A stretch of 31,032 bases of DNA from DATGKK01 sp035294725 (GCA_035294725.1 DATGKK010000048.1:1-31032); one strand, 5' to 3'; shown: positions 15,094 through 22,920, counted from the first letter of the stretch. Made by a program: numbers and translations. Notes: generated by a model not told the origin, from the letters alone.

Positions 15094-16108
15094 TTCCCCT
15101 GACGACAGCAGGCCGAGCGAGGCGCCCGGCTCGAGCGACCCCGGCGCGCCAGCCTCCCCTTCTTCGGCCCACGACGGGCACGCCGAGCCGCCCGTGGTCA
15201 CGGTGAGCATCAACGCCCCACAGTTCGAGGTGGCAGCGGCCAACCCTGAGCAGGTGGAGCGGGGGATCGCCGTCATGTTCGTCCTCGCGGCCGTCGGCTT
15301 CGCAGGCTTCGGTGCGGCCTACTGGCAGAACGCGAGCAACTTCTGGCTCGGGATCAGCCTCGCCCTTGGCATGGTCGGCCTCGGCGTCGGGATGGTCGCC
15401 TGGGGCAAGTACCTCATGCCGCGAGGCCCCTTCTCGGAGTCCCGGCACGCAACCGGGCCAACCGAGGAGGAACGCGAGGCGTTCCTCACCGACTTCTCGT
15501 CCCGCGGGAAAGTCGCCATCGAGCGCCGTGGCTTTCTGTTGAAGCTGCTCTCGCTTGCCGGCGGGGTCTTCGGGATCGTCGCGCTCTTCCCGCTCCTGCG
15601 CTCTCTCGGTCCGCTTCCGAAGCACATGTTCTACACGACCGCCTGGCGGAAGGGGGACTACCTCGTGACGCCGGACGGCCGGCGTGTCCATGTGGACGAT
15701 CTCGAGGAGGGCGGCGTGCTCACGGTCTTCCCGCCGAATGACATCGGCGGTGCCTTGAGCCAGACGATCCTGATCCGGCCCCTTCTGACCGACGTCGTGA
15801 CCGCTCCGCTGCGCAAAACGTGGGGGCCGGCCGGCTACCTCGCCTTCTCGAAGGTCTGCACGCACGCCGGCTGCCCCGTCGCCCTCTACGAGCACGCCAT
15901 CGGCATTCTTCTGTGCCCGTGTCATCAATCGGCGTTCGAGGTCGGTCCGGACAAGCCGGCGGTCCCGGTGTTCGGCCCTGCGCCGAGGCCCCTCCCGCAA
16001 CTGGCGCTCTACGTGGACCGGAAGGGGTACCTCCGAGCCCAGCACGGTTACTACGAGCCGGTCGGTCCCGGATTCTGGGAGCGCGGTGACCGGGGGATCG
16101 CGCAGTGA
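15086..16108 (+). CDS. qcrA: Rieske iron-sulfur subunit of the bc1 complex
   Basis: The 340-residue subunit carries the [2Fe-2S] cluster with ligand motifs CTHAGC (Cys258, His260, Cys263) and CPCH (Cys277, Cys279, His280). It has three N-terminal membrane helices (about residues 60-80, 86-110 and 149-170) instead of one, as in other actinobacterial QcrA proteins. An acidic Ser/Pro-rich N-terminal segment of about 40 residues precedes them. The basic RRGF ahead of the third helix fits the known hybrid Sec/Tat insertion of this family, although a full twin-arginine motif is not obvious. GAGGGA precedes ATG 15086, which overlaps the end of qcrC. The stop overlaps qcrB (GTGA). Confidence 0.95.
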   Translation: MPDSPDDSRPSEAPGSSDPGAPASPSSAHDGHAEPPVVTVSINAPQFEVAAANPEQVERGIAVMFVLAAVGFAGFGAAYWQNASNFWLGISLALGMVGLGVGMVAWGKYLMPRGPFSESRHATGPTEEEREAFLTDFSSRGKVAIERRGFLLKLLSLAGGVFGIVALFPLLRSLGPLPKHMFYTTAWRKGDYLVTPDGRRVHVDDLEEGGVLTVFPPNDIGGALSQTILIRPLLTDVVTAPLRKTWGPAGYLAFSKVCTHAGCPVALYEHAIGILLCPCHQSAFEVGPDKPAVPVFGPAPRPLPQLALYVDRKGYLRAQHGYYEPVGPGFWERGDRGIAQ

Positions 16109-17646
16109 TCGACAGCCTCTACCGCTGGGTCGACGACCGGCTCAACATCTCCGGCGGGAGCCGGAAGCTCCTCAACAAGATCTTCCCCGACCACTGGTCG
16201 TTCATGCTCGGCGAGATCGCCCTGTACTCGTTCGTGATCCTCGTGGTGACCGGGATCTTCCTCACGCTCTACTTCGTCCCCTCGCAGCAGCAGGTCATCT
16301 ACAACGGCGTTTATGCCCCTTTGAGGGGCCAGCACGTCTCCGAGGCCTATGCCTCCACGATCAACCTCACCTTCCAGGTTCGCTGCGGCCTGCTCATGCG
16401 CCAGATGCACCACTGGGCGGCCAACATCTTCGTCGGCTCGATCGTGGTCCACATGTGCCGGATCTTCTTCACCGGCGGCTTCCGCCGGCCGCGGGAGTTC
16501 AACTGGATCATCGGCGTCAACCTGCTGATCCTCGCCATCTTCAACGGCTTCCTCGGCTACTCCCTGCCCGACGACCTCGTCTCCGGCACCGGCATCCGGA
16601 TCGCTTTCTCGATCCTCGAGTCGGTGCCGCTCGTCGGCAGCTATCTCGCCACGTTCCTGTTCGGTGGCAACTATCCCGGAACCTCGATCATCCCGAGGTT
16701 CTTCATCATCCACGTGCTGATCCTGCCGGCCATCATCGCCGTGTTGATCGGGGCTCACCTCGGACTGCTCGTCAAGCAGAAGCACACCCAGTTCCGCGGC
16801 AACGGGGCTACCGAGAAGAACGTCGTCGGCGCGCCCATGTGGCCCACGTTCATCGCAAAGACCCAGGGCTTCCTCTTCCTCGTCGCCGGCGTCACGGCCA
16901 TCCTCGGCGCGGTGGTGCAGATCAACCCGATCTGGCAGTACGGCCCCTACGTCCCCTACAAGGTCAGCTACGCCGTGCAGCCGGACTGGTACATGGGCTG
17001 GCTCGACGGGGCGCTCCGTCTCATGCCGAGCTGGGAGATCGTCTTCCCGGGCCACATGATCCCGAACGCCTTCTTCCCCGGCGTCCTGCTCCCCGGTATC
17101 ACGTTCACCGTGCTCATGCTCTGGCCGATGATCGAGGCGAAGGTTCGCGGCGACACGGCCGAGCACCACCTGCTCGAGGAGCCCCGCAACAACCCGTGGC
17201 GCACGTCGATCGGCGCGGCGGTGCTCTCGTTCTACTTCGTCCTGTTCGGCGCCAGCGCAACCGACGTGCTTGCGAACTACCTCGAGGTCTCCCTCAACAC
17301 GGTGCTCGTCACGTTCAGGTACCTCGTCGTGATCGTCCCGCTTGTCGTCGGCCCGGTCACCTACAAGATCTGCCTCGAGCTGCAGCACCAGCATCGGCCG
17401 ACCAAGACGAAGCGCCACAACATCGTGATCCGCTCCGAGGAGGGTGGCTACTCGACGATCGAAGTGGCGCCCCGACCTGGTGACGAGCGACCCCACCTGG
17501 AACCCATCCCGGTGGACGCCATGGTCCTCGTCGACGACGACGGCCAGCCGATCGCAGCTGGTCGCGTGGCCGCCGGCGTCGGGAGCGGGGGGAACGGGAA
17601 CGGCTCCGGTCGGGGAATCTTCCGGATCCCGCGCCAGTACCGCTGA
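16105..17646 (+). CDS. qcrB: Cytochrome b subunit of the bc1 complex
   Basis: This 513-residue protein binds hemes bL and bH and oxidises menaquinol. The heme ligands are visible as His102/His116 (13 residues between) and His203/His218 (14 between). The quinol-site motif is PDWYMGW, the actinobacterial form of PEWY. About eight or nine membrane helices can be traced up to about residue 430. A hydrophilic tail ends in a Gly/Asn-rich stretch (GVGSGGNGNGSGRG) and a basic end. The QP site of this subunit is the target of Q203-type inhibitors in mycobacteria. GTG 16105 overlaps the qcrA stop. A hairpin lies 38 nt after the stop. Confidence 0.96.
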   Translation: MIDSLYRWVDDRLNISGGSRKLLNKIFPDHWSFMLGEIALYSFVILVVTGIFLTLYFVPSQQQVIYNGVYAPLRGQHVSEAYASTINLTFQVRCGLLMRQMHHWAANIFVGSIVVHMCRIFFTGGFRRPREFNWIIGVNLLILAIFNGFLGYSLPDDLVSGTGIRIAFSILESVPLVGSYLATFLFGGNYPGTSIIPRFFIIHVLILPAIIAVLIGAHLGLLVKQKHTQFRGNGATEKNVVGAPMWPTFIAKTQGFLFLVAGVTAILGAVVQINPIWQYGPYVPYKVSYAVQPDWYMGWLDGALRLMPSWEIVFPGHMIPNAFFPGVLLPGITFTVLMLWPMIEAKVRGDTAEHHLLEEPRNNPWRTSIGAAVLSFYFVLFGASATDVLANYLEVSLNTVLVTFRYLVVIVPLVVGPVTYKICLELQHQHRPTKTKRHNIVIRSEEGGYSTIEVAPRPGDERPHLEPIPVDAMVLVDDDGQPIAAGRVAAGVGSGGNGNGSGRGIFRIPRQYR

Positions 17647-17684
17647 TCCGAGGCCGCCCCGACGAGTGTTGCGCCGCGTGTAGC

Positions 17685-17703
17685 GGCCACGCCCCGCGTG
17701 GCC
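17685..17703 (+). terminator. Hairpin terminator candidate after qcrB
   Basis: GGCCACGC (17685-17692), loop CCC, GCGTGGCC (17696-17703) is a perfect 8-bp GC-rich stem starting 38 nt after the qcrB stop. No T-run follows, as is common for actinobacterial stem-only terminators. Confidence 0.5.
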
Positions 17704-17919
17704 TGTGCTCACCCACTGCCGCTGGCGGCCGAGGGAAGGTGTCCGCCGGTGTGCCCTTCCAGGGAAGGCCCCGATAGGGGTCGAGCGCTCGGCGCCCGGT
17801 CAGCGTCACGAGCACAGCGGCGGACGCGGGCTGTCTCGGCGGTGTGACTGAGAGCCTGTCCGGCCGCCGTCGTATTCACGGTGCCCTTTATGGATAGGGA
17901 GTCTCTCTGCCGATGCGGT

Positions 17920-17942
17920 GACGACCTCCCAAAGGTGTCGTC
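17920..17942 (-). terminator. Hairpin terminator candidate after the amidohydrolase
   Basis: GACGAC (17920-17925) and GTCGTC (17937-17942) form a stem around 11 nt, extendable with CT/AG pairing and one bulge. It lies 34 nt beyond the minus-strand amidohydrolase stop. Confidence 0.4.
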
Positions 17943-17976
17943 TCACTGCCAGGGTTGAGCTGGCGAGCGGTGAGGC

Positions 17977-19086
17977 TCAGGATCGGTCGACCGGTATGCC
18001 GGCGCACCACACCTGCTGGATCTGGCGGATGGCCGTGATGTCCGAGGTCGGATCCCCGGCTACGAGAAGGAGGTCGGCTCGCAGGCCCGGCGAGATGGTT
18101 CCGCGGTCGGTGAGCTGAAACACCTCGGCCGTGCGTGAGGTGGCCGCGAGGAGGGCTTCGGTGGGAGTGAGGCCGGCATCGACGAGCAACTCGAGCTCCC
18201 GGTGGAGGCTGTCGCCGTGGACGACATGGGCGACGCCCACGGGTCCGTCGTTGGCGTCGGTCCCGGCGAGCACAGTGACTCCGGCGGCGAGGAGGGCGCA
18301 CACGCTGCGGTGGGCGTGGCCGTAGTCGAGGGGTGGTTGGGTGGGGTTGATGGCGTTGAGCCACGGCGCCATCGCTTCCATCATCACCAGGGTGGGGACG
18401 GCGACTTGCTGCTGGGCTGCGATAGCGGCTGCCGTCTCGTCGGAGATCGGCGCGTCGATGGGAACGTGGGTGATCACCTCCGCTCGGCTGCGGACGGCCA
18501 TCTGGTAGGGCTCGAGGCGGGCGGCGTGGACCACGCTGAGACGTTGATGCCGTTGCGCCGCATCGACGATGGCGTCGAGGAGCTTCTGGTCCGGTCCGGT
18601 GAGGTCCGCGATGACTTTGATGAAGTCGGAGCCCTCGGCGATCCGGTCGGTGACGAAGGCTTCGGCCTCATCGGGTCCGCCGAGGAGGCCCGCCGCGGGA
18701 AAGTTGGGCAGCATCCGGCTGTGGACGGAGCCGGGGACGGTGGCGGGGGTGCCGGCGCTGCGGATGTCCGTGACACCTGAGCAGTGTCGGTGCTGGTTGA
18801 CGAGGGACGGTGGCCAGGCGGCCATGTCGAGGGCCGTGGTGATGCCGGCGGCGCTGAGTGCCTCGAGGACGCCGGTGCCTGTCCCGAGGTGGATGTGGGC
18901 GTCGATGAGGCCGGGCAGGAGGGTGCCGCCTGCGCCGTTCACGGTATGGGCGCCGGACTGGTCGGTGCCGATCTTGGCGCCGTCGATGACCACGGTGGTG
19001 AGCTCGCTCAGGCCTTGGCCGTCGAAGACACGGACGTTGGTGATGGCGAGCCGCCCGCTGATCTGCTCCTTGCTCGCAGAGCTCAC
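17977..19086 (-). CDS. Amidohydrolase-superfamily metal-dependent hydrolase
   Basis: The 369-residue protein has the superfamily layout. An N-terminal beta-sandwich (RLAITNVRVFDGQG) leads into LLPGLIDAHIHL (HxH metal ligands, about residues 63-65). In the TIM barrel are DFIKVIAD (Lys, possible carbamylated bridge), VVHAA and ITHVP (His ligands), and AGTDAN (catalytic Asp). The C-terminal closing region TRTAEVFQLTDRGTISPGLRADLLLVAGDP is standard. It resembles the imidazolonepropionase/prolidase-like branch and probably hydrolyses a C-N or ester bond; the substrate is unknown. No signal peptide is visible. The GTG start overlaps the regulator's stop (GTGA), so the two are co-translated. It faces away from the aromatic operon but shares its control region through the regulator. 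Confidence 0.88.
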   Translation of the reverse strand: MSSASKEQISGRLAITNVRVFDGQGLSELTTVVIDGAKIGTDQSGAHTVNGAGGTLLPGLIDAHIHLGTGTGVLEALSAAGITTALDMAAWPPSLVNQHRHCSGVTDIRSAGTPATVPGSVHSRMLPNFPAAGLLGGPDEAEAFVTDRIAEGSDFIKVIADLTGPDQKLLDAIVDAAQRHQRLSVVHAARLEPYQMAVRSRAEVITHVPIDAPISDETAAAIAAQQQVAVPTLVMMEAMAPWLNAINPTQPPLDYGHAHRSVCALLAAGVTVLAGTDANDGPVGVAHVVHGDSLHRELELLVDAGLTPTEALLAATSRTAEVFQLTDRGTISPGLRADLLLVAGDPTSDITAIRQIQQVWCAGIPVDRS

Positions 19087-19811
19087 GCCCGGGACCTTCC
19101 GCTGGCGGACCGTGAGGCGTCGTCAGCAGATTCGGTGTAACCAGCGGCCGAGGAGAGGAGGATGGTAGTGGTGCGCTCGATGTGGGCGACGAGCAGCGCC
19201 ACGCCGCGCTCGGCGTCTCGGTCGAGGACGGCCTGGAGTATGGCGGCGTGCTCGCCGGAGATGTCCCGGCCACTGTCATGCCCGAGGGGCACCGACCAGC
19301 GGCGGTAGAGCTCAGCGGAGTCGCGCAGGCTGGCGGCCATGGCCTTGAGACGCCGGTTGGCACAGCCGTCGAGCAGGGCAGCGTGGAAATCGGCGTGCGC
19401 GGTGACCCACGTGTCATCGAGTCGCTCGGGGTCGTCGCTGTCCCGTTGGGGGGCGCGGGCGAGGCGGTGGTGGGCAGCGAGCACCTTCGATTCCCAGTGC
19501 ACGTCGCCGTCCGCCATCGAGCGCCGGAGGGTGAGGCTCTCGATCTCGCGGCGGGCGTCGGTGAGCTCGAGCAGGTCGTCGGCGAGCAGTGGCACCACGT
19601 GGAAGCCCTGTTGGGGTTCCCCGCGGACGAGTCCCTGCTCGGCGAGCCGCAGCAGGCTCTCCCGCAGGACGCTCATGCTGGTCTCGTACTGCTGGCACAG
19701 CTCGGCGTAACGCAACCGCTGTCCGGGCTGGTAGCGGCCGGCGAGGATGTCGGCCCGCAGCGAGGAGTGCACCCGTTCGGCCTTGGCGGGCTTGGTCTGA
19801 GGAGCAGCCAC
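19083..19811 (-). CDS. GntR-family transcriptional regulator, FCD (FadR-like) subfamily
   Basis: The 242-residue protein has an N-terminal winged helix-turn-helix (about residues 10-75: VHSSLRADILAGRYQPGQRLRYAELC, then SMSVLRESLLRLAEQGLV). A C-terminal all-helical FCD domain follows. Conserved FCD metal or effector residues are present in WVTAHADFHAALLDG, SGEHAAILQAV and VAHIERT (Asp plus three His). FCD regulators usually repress adjacent catabolic genes until a carboxylate ligand binds. It diverges from the FAH-VOC-ABC-monooxygenase operon and shares a 142-bp control region holding a strong inverted repeat. GTG 19811 has TAGTCT 7 nt upstream and no Shine-Dalgarno, so the mRNA is probably leaderless. 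Confidence 0.92.
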   Translation of the reverse strand: MAAPQTKPAKAERVHSSLRADILAGRYQPGQRLRYAELCQQYETSMSVLRESLLRLAEQGLVRGEPQQGFHVVPLLADDLLELTDARREIESLTLRRSMADGDVHWESKVLAAHHRLARAPQRDSDDPERLDDTWVTAHADFHAALLDGCANRRLKAMAASLRDSAELYRRWSVPLGHDSGRDISGEHAAILQAVLDRDAERGVALLVAHIERTTTILLSSAAGYTESADDASRSASGRSRA

Positions 19812-19818
19812 GCCCGGG

Positions 19819-19824
19819 AGACTA
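19819..19824 (-). promoter_or_regulatory. -10 box of the FCD regulator gene (TAGTCT)
   Basis: The complement of 19819-19824 reads TAGTCT, 7 nt before the GTG start at 19811, with no Shine-Dalgarno between. Just upstream, TTG-N7-CAA at 19831-19843 is an imperfect dyad that may serve autoregulation. Confidence 0.45.
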
Positions 19825-19870
19825 CCAGAATTGCGTGTAACAAGCGGACAGCGTGGATATAAAAGATTTT

Positions 19871-19891
19871 CGTGAAACTATTGCATTCACG
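19871..19891. promoter_or_regulatory. Candidate operator: inverted repeat CGTGAA-N9-TTCACG
   Basis: The arms CGTGAA (19871-19876) and TTCACG (19886-19891) are perfect complements around 9 nt, in a short A/T-rich island unlike the surrounding GC-rich DNA. The right arm overlaps the -35 box (19881-19886) of the catabolic operon by one base and the dyad spans it. A repressor bound here would block RNA polymerase. The divergent FCD regulator is the obvious candidate ligand; binding is inferred. Confidence 0.6.
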
Positions 19892-19946
19892 GCGACACGT
19901 CGGTAGGGTGGGAGTGTTGCCAGCAGCTCGCTGGACTCGGGGAGGG
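19881..19946 (+). promoter_or_regulatory. Promoter and ribosome binding site of the catabolic operon
   Basis: TTGCAT (19881-19886), a 17-nt spacer, and TAGGGT (19904-19909) form a well-spaced promoter, with a start expected near 19916. GGAGGG at 19941-19946 is a ribosome binding site 7 nt before GTG 19954. TATAAA at 19858-19863 is an alternative -10 that would give a longer leader. Confidence 0.6.
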
Positions 19947-19953
19947 ACAGCCG

Positions 19954-20820
19954 GTGCGCATTGCGAGTGTGGGAGGTCGGCTCAAAGTGCTCGTCGACGG
20001 CGGGATGGTCGACGTTGAGCTGGCTAGCGGCCGCCGATTCAGCGCCGATCCTCAGCTCGCCTACGAGCGGCTCGACGATCTCCGGGCTTGGGCGGCCGGG
20101 TTGAGCGGTGCCGACGAAGCGTGGGATCCCGCCGCGGCTGGGCCGCCGGTCCCTTCACCCCGGCAGGTGTTCGCCATCGGTCTCAACTACCTGGCACACG
20201 CTCACGAGTCGGGTTTCGCGCCACCCGACCAACCGGTGGTCTTCACCAAGTGGCCGTCGTCACTGTCAGGACCGGTGACCGAGGTGGCCTTGCCAGACGG
20301 CTCGGTCGACTGGGAGGTCGAGCTGGTCACCGTGATCGGCAAGCGCGCAGACAGGGTGGCAGCGCAATCGGCATGGGACTACGTAGCCGGGGTCACCGTG
20401 GGCCAGGATCTCTCCGAGCGCCGACTGCAGCGATCCGGTCCCGCCCCACAGTTCGGGCTGGCCAAGTCGCACCGCGGGTTCTCGCCGATCGGGCCGGCGG
20501 TGGTCAGCATCGACGAGCTGGACCTGCCGCTCGCCGTGGCGCTCGGCTGCGATGTCAACGGTGAGCAGATGCAAAAGGGTTGCACCGCCGACATGATCTT
20601 CAGCGTCCCCGACCTCGTGGCCTACCTGTCACAGGTGGTGACCTTGTTCCCGGGTGATCTGATCTTCACCGGCACGCCGCCCGGGGTGGGCATGGGCCGG
20701 ATCCCGGAGCGGTACCTGTCGCCCGGCGATCGCTTGCACAGCTGGGCCGAGGGAATTGGAGAGCTCGAGCAGCGGCTGGTAGCACCATCCGCGGGCACCA
20801 CGGAGGACCCGAGCCGATGA
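19954..20820 (+). CDS. Fumarylacetoacetate hydrolase (FAH)-family protein
   Basis: The 288-residue protein has a short variable N-terminal domain and a FAH catalytic domain from about residue 68. Motifs are AIGLNYLAHAHE, FTKWPSSLSGP, DWEVELVTVIGK (the paired Glu metal ligands), VGQDLSER (metal-ligand Asp), KSHRGFSPIGP, QKGCTADMIF and FPGDLIFTGTPPGVG. These mark the branch that includes 2-hydroxymuconate-type hydratases, decarboxylases and acylpyruvate hydrolases. With the extradiol dioxygenase encoded next to it (ATGA overlap), it probably processes the ring-cleavage product; C-C bond hydrolysis or hydration cannot be told apart from sequence. It is the first gene of the six-gene operon. Confidence 0.9.
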   Translation: MRIASVGGRLKVLVDGGMVDVELASGRRFSADPQLAYERLDDLRAWAAGLSGADEAWDPAAAGPPVPSPRQVFAIGLNYLAHAHESGFAPPDQPVVFTKWPSSLSGPVTEVALPDGSVDWEVELVTVIGKRADRVAAQSAWDYVAGVTVGQDLSERRLQRSGPAPQFGLAKSHRGFSPIGPAVVSIDELDLPLAVALGCDVNGEQMQKGCTADMIFSVPDLVAYLSQVVTLFPGDLIFTGTPPGVGMGRIPERYLSPGDRLHSWAEGIGELEQRLVAPSAGTTEDPSR

Positions 20821-21740
20821 GTCTGCACCGTCTTGCTGCCGTCACCATCGGCGCACCCGACCCCGACCCGCTGCTCGGCTACTACCGAGAGTTCGGCCTC
20901 CAGCCGGGCCCGGGATCCACGCTGTCGACCCTGGACGGTGGCCGCCAGCTGAGCGTCGAGGAGGCGCCGACCCGCCGCCTTGTGGAAATGGTCGTCGAGG
21001 TCGACGACGGCGAGGATCTCGCGCGGGCGCACGCCACCCTCGTCGCGCGCGGGCATCGACCCGAGCTCGACGGTGACCGGCTGATCGTCACCGAACCGGT
21101 CACCGGTGTCCGTGTCGTCCTCGTCATCGCTGCGAGGCTGGCCACCCCGACGGTGGATCGTCCGCCCGCGAACGGGCCAGGCCGATCCGAGCGTCTGGCA
21201 CAACGGGCACCTGCAGTCCTTCGTGACGGCGCGGTCCGGCCGCGCAAGCTCGGCCACGTAGTGGTGACCACGACGGACTTCGCAGCGTCGGCCCGCTTCT
21301 TTGGTGACCTCAGCTTCCAGGTGAGCGACTACATCGGCAAGATCGGCGTCTTCTTCCGGTGCTCGCCGGATCACCACAACCTCCTTTTGCTCGAGGCCCC
21401 CGCCGTGTACCTACACCACACGGCCTGGCAGGTCGACGACGTCGACGAGGTGGGCCGGGGGGCACACGCCATGCTGGAAGAGCATCCAGAGCGCCACGTG
21501 TGGGGGCTCGGCCGCCACCACGCAGGCTCCAACTTCTTCTGGTACCTGCAGGACCCGGCAGGCAACTACAGCGAGTACTACGCCGACTTGGATGTGATCC
21601 CCGAGGAAGCGCCGTGGAGCCCCGAGGCGCACTCGGGGAGCTTGGGACTCTACAGCTGGGGTCCGGTCCCGCCGCCGAAGTTCCTCCAACCAGAGGACCT
21701 GGCCGACCTGATCGCCCTGCGCCCCCCAACCGAACTGTAA
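20817..21740 (+). CDS. Two-domain VOC extradiol dioxygenase-like protein
   Basis: The 307-residue protein has two vicinal-oxygen-chelate modules: a degenerate N-terminal one (about residues 4-105) and a C-terminal one (about 140-260) with the likely iron triad. That triad is the His of KLGHVVVTT, a His in YLHHTAWQVDD, and the Glu of NYSEYYADLD. GLGRHHAGSNFFWYLQDPAG supplies the second-shell His and substrate-side residues of type I extradiol enzymes such as 2,3-dihydroxybiphenyl dioxygenase. Meta-cleavage of a catechol is the likely reaction. A non-oxygenase VOC isomerase is a less likely alternative. It overlaps the FAH gene upstream and is followed, 28 nt on, by the ABC binding-protein gene. 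Confidence 0.85.
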   Translation: MSLHRLAAVTIGAPDPDPLLGYYREFGLQPGPGSTLSTLDGGRQLSVEEAPTRRLVEMVVEVDDGEDLARAHATLVARGHRPELDGDRLIVTEPVTGVRVVLVIAARLATPTVDRPPANGPGRSERLAQRAPAVLRDGAVRPRKLGHVVVTTTDFAASARFFGDLSFQVSDYIGKIGVFFRCSPDHHNLLLLEAPAVYLHHTAWQVDDVDEVGRGAHAMLEEHPERHVWGLGRHHAGSNFFWYLQDPAGNYSEYYADLDVIPEEAPWSPEAHSGSLGLYSWGPVPPPKFLQPEDLADLIALRPPTEL

Positions 21741-21768
21741 GCCAACCCTCAATAGGAGGCGACAACAG

Positions 21769-22920
21769 ATGAGAACGCCCTGGTCCTGGACGCGCGCGGC
21801 CGCAGCCAGCATCGCAGTCGTGAGCGCCCTCGCACTCACTGCGTGCGGTTCAGCGAGCACCTCGCCAGACGGTTCCTCGCACAGCGCTGGCTCCCGAGCC
21901 GCACCCACCGGCGCCCAGGTGGCGCAGGCGAGGGCAGCTATCGCCCCCTACGTGGGGCACCCCAGCGCCTTCCCGGCCACAGCGCCTCTCGCGAAACGGC
22001 CCGCAGTGGGCTCGACCTTCATCTACCTGCAGTGCTCGACGCCAATCTGCGCCCTGATCGGTCAACTGCTCGCCGGGCCCACGGCAGCGCTCGGCGTCAA
22101 ATTGCAGACCATCAACGCCGGCGCCACTGCCACCAGCTCCCAGGCGGCGGCAGCCGCCGCGCTGGCCGACAAGCCGGCGGCGGTGCTGCTCCCAGCCGTC
22201 GACGCCCAGCTCTTCGGCGGCGCCCTGAAGAAGCTGGACGCGGCCGGCATCGCCGTGACCGGTGTCGGGATCATCGACGGCGCCCCCTACGGGGTGCAGG
22301 AGACGGTGGGCGGCCTCGGCAGCACGGACCTTGCCGGACGGCTCATGGCTGACTGGGTTGTAGCGCGGGAGGCGGCCACAGCCAAGGTGGTGTTCTTTGG
22401 GACCCCCGAGCTGAGCTTCTCGGCACCCATGCAGGCTGCCTTCGTGGCCGAGATGAAGCAGCGCTGTCCTTCCTGCCAGGTCAGCACCGAGCCCATCTCA
22501 GTCACCACGTTCGCCAGCACCGCACCGGCTCAGGTGGTCAGCTACCTGCAGTCACACCCTGGAGTCAACACGGCAGTGTTCGCCACCATGGAGGCAGCTA
22601 CCGGCCTGGCGGCGGCGCTCAAGGACGCTGGCATGCACGTCACCACCCTCGGGTTCGCGCCCTCGCCGAGCAACCTGCAGGACATCAAGAGCGGTGGCTT
22701 GACCGCCGGGCTCGGCCTTGACCTCCTGGTCCAGGAGTGGGACCAGGTCAACGTGACCGCCCGGCTCCTTGCCCACCAATCGACCCCAGTGTCCAACCTC
22801 AATGTCGACCTCGAATTCCTCACGGCAGCCAACGTCACGAAGGCTGACGAGACAGAGGGCTGGACCGGTTACCCGAACGTGGCGCAGCTGTTCTCCAAGC
22901 TGTGGTCGCCAAAGAGCTGA
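21769..22920 (+). CDS. Substrate-binding lipoprotein of a sugar-type (CUT2/Rbs-like) ABC importer
   Basis: The 383-residue product begins with a lipoprotein signal peptide ending in the lipobox LTAC (Cys about residue 26). A low-complexity Ser/Ala linker leads to a type I periplasmic-binding fold similar to ribose/xylose-type binding proteins: SQAAAAAALADKPAAVLLPAVDAQLF, GIAVTGVGIIDG, and TAVFATMEAATGLAAALKDAG with TLGFAPSPSNLQDI. Two cysteine pairs, CSTPIC and CPSC, could form disulfides outside the membrane. The aromatic-pathway context suggests the ligand is not a simple sugar; an aromatic glycoside or a phenolic acid is possible. AGGAGG at 21754-21759 is the ribosome binding site. The end lies against the ATPase gene. 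Confidence 0.88.
   Translation: MRTPWSWTRAAAASIAVVSALALTACGSASTSPDGSSHSAGSRAAPTGAQVAQARAAIAPYVGHPSAFPATAPLAKRPAVGSTFIYLQCSTPICALIGQLLAGPTAALGVKLQTINAGATATSSQAAAAAALADKPAAVLLPAVDAQLFGGALKKLDAAGIAVTGVGIIDGAPYGVQETVGGLGSTDLAGRLMADWVVAREAATAKVVFFGTPELSFSAPMQAAFVAEMKQRCPSCQVSTEPISVTTFASTAPAQVVSYLQSHPGVNTAVFATMEAATGLAAALKDAGMHVTTLGFAPSPSNLQDIKSGGLTAGLGLDLLVQEWDQVNVTARLLAHQSTPVSNLNVDLEFLTAANVTKADETEGWTGYPNVAQLFSKLWSPKS

Larger units (their letters stand above)
17647..17976. other. 330-bp gene-free stretch between qcrB and the amidohydrolase
   Basis: No credible ORF or RNA gene was found. The stretch holds several short hairpins. One is the 8-bp stem at 17685-17703. Another is CCTTCC-AG-GGAAGG at 17755-17768, next to two copies of AGGGAAGG at 17732-17739 and 17761-17768. 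A third is CCCC-GATA-GGGG near 17770-17781, and the last is the stem at 17920-17942. It separates two convergent transcription units and probably works as a terminator zone. It also forms the left edge of the accessory catabolic locus. Confidence 0.6.

Noticed and set aside
16051..17712. 553-codon minus-strand open frame opposite qcrB
   Set aside because: A shadow of qcrB; Asp/Glu/Arg/Val-rich without any domain.
17741..17752. GCCGGTG near the left edge of the catabolic locus as an att copy of the tRNA end
   Set aside because: Only about 7 bp match the tRNA 3' end (27526-27532), which is expected by chance in GC-rich DNA; no integrase is present.
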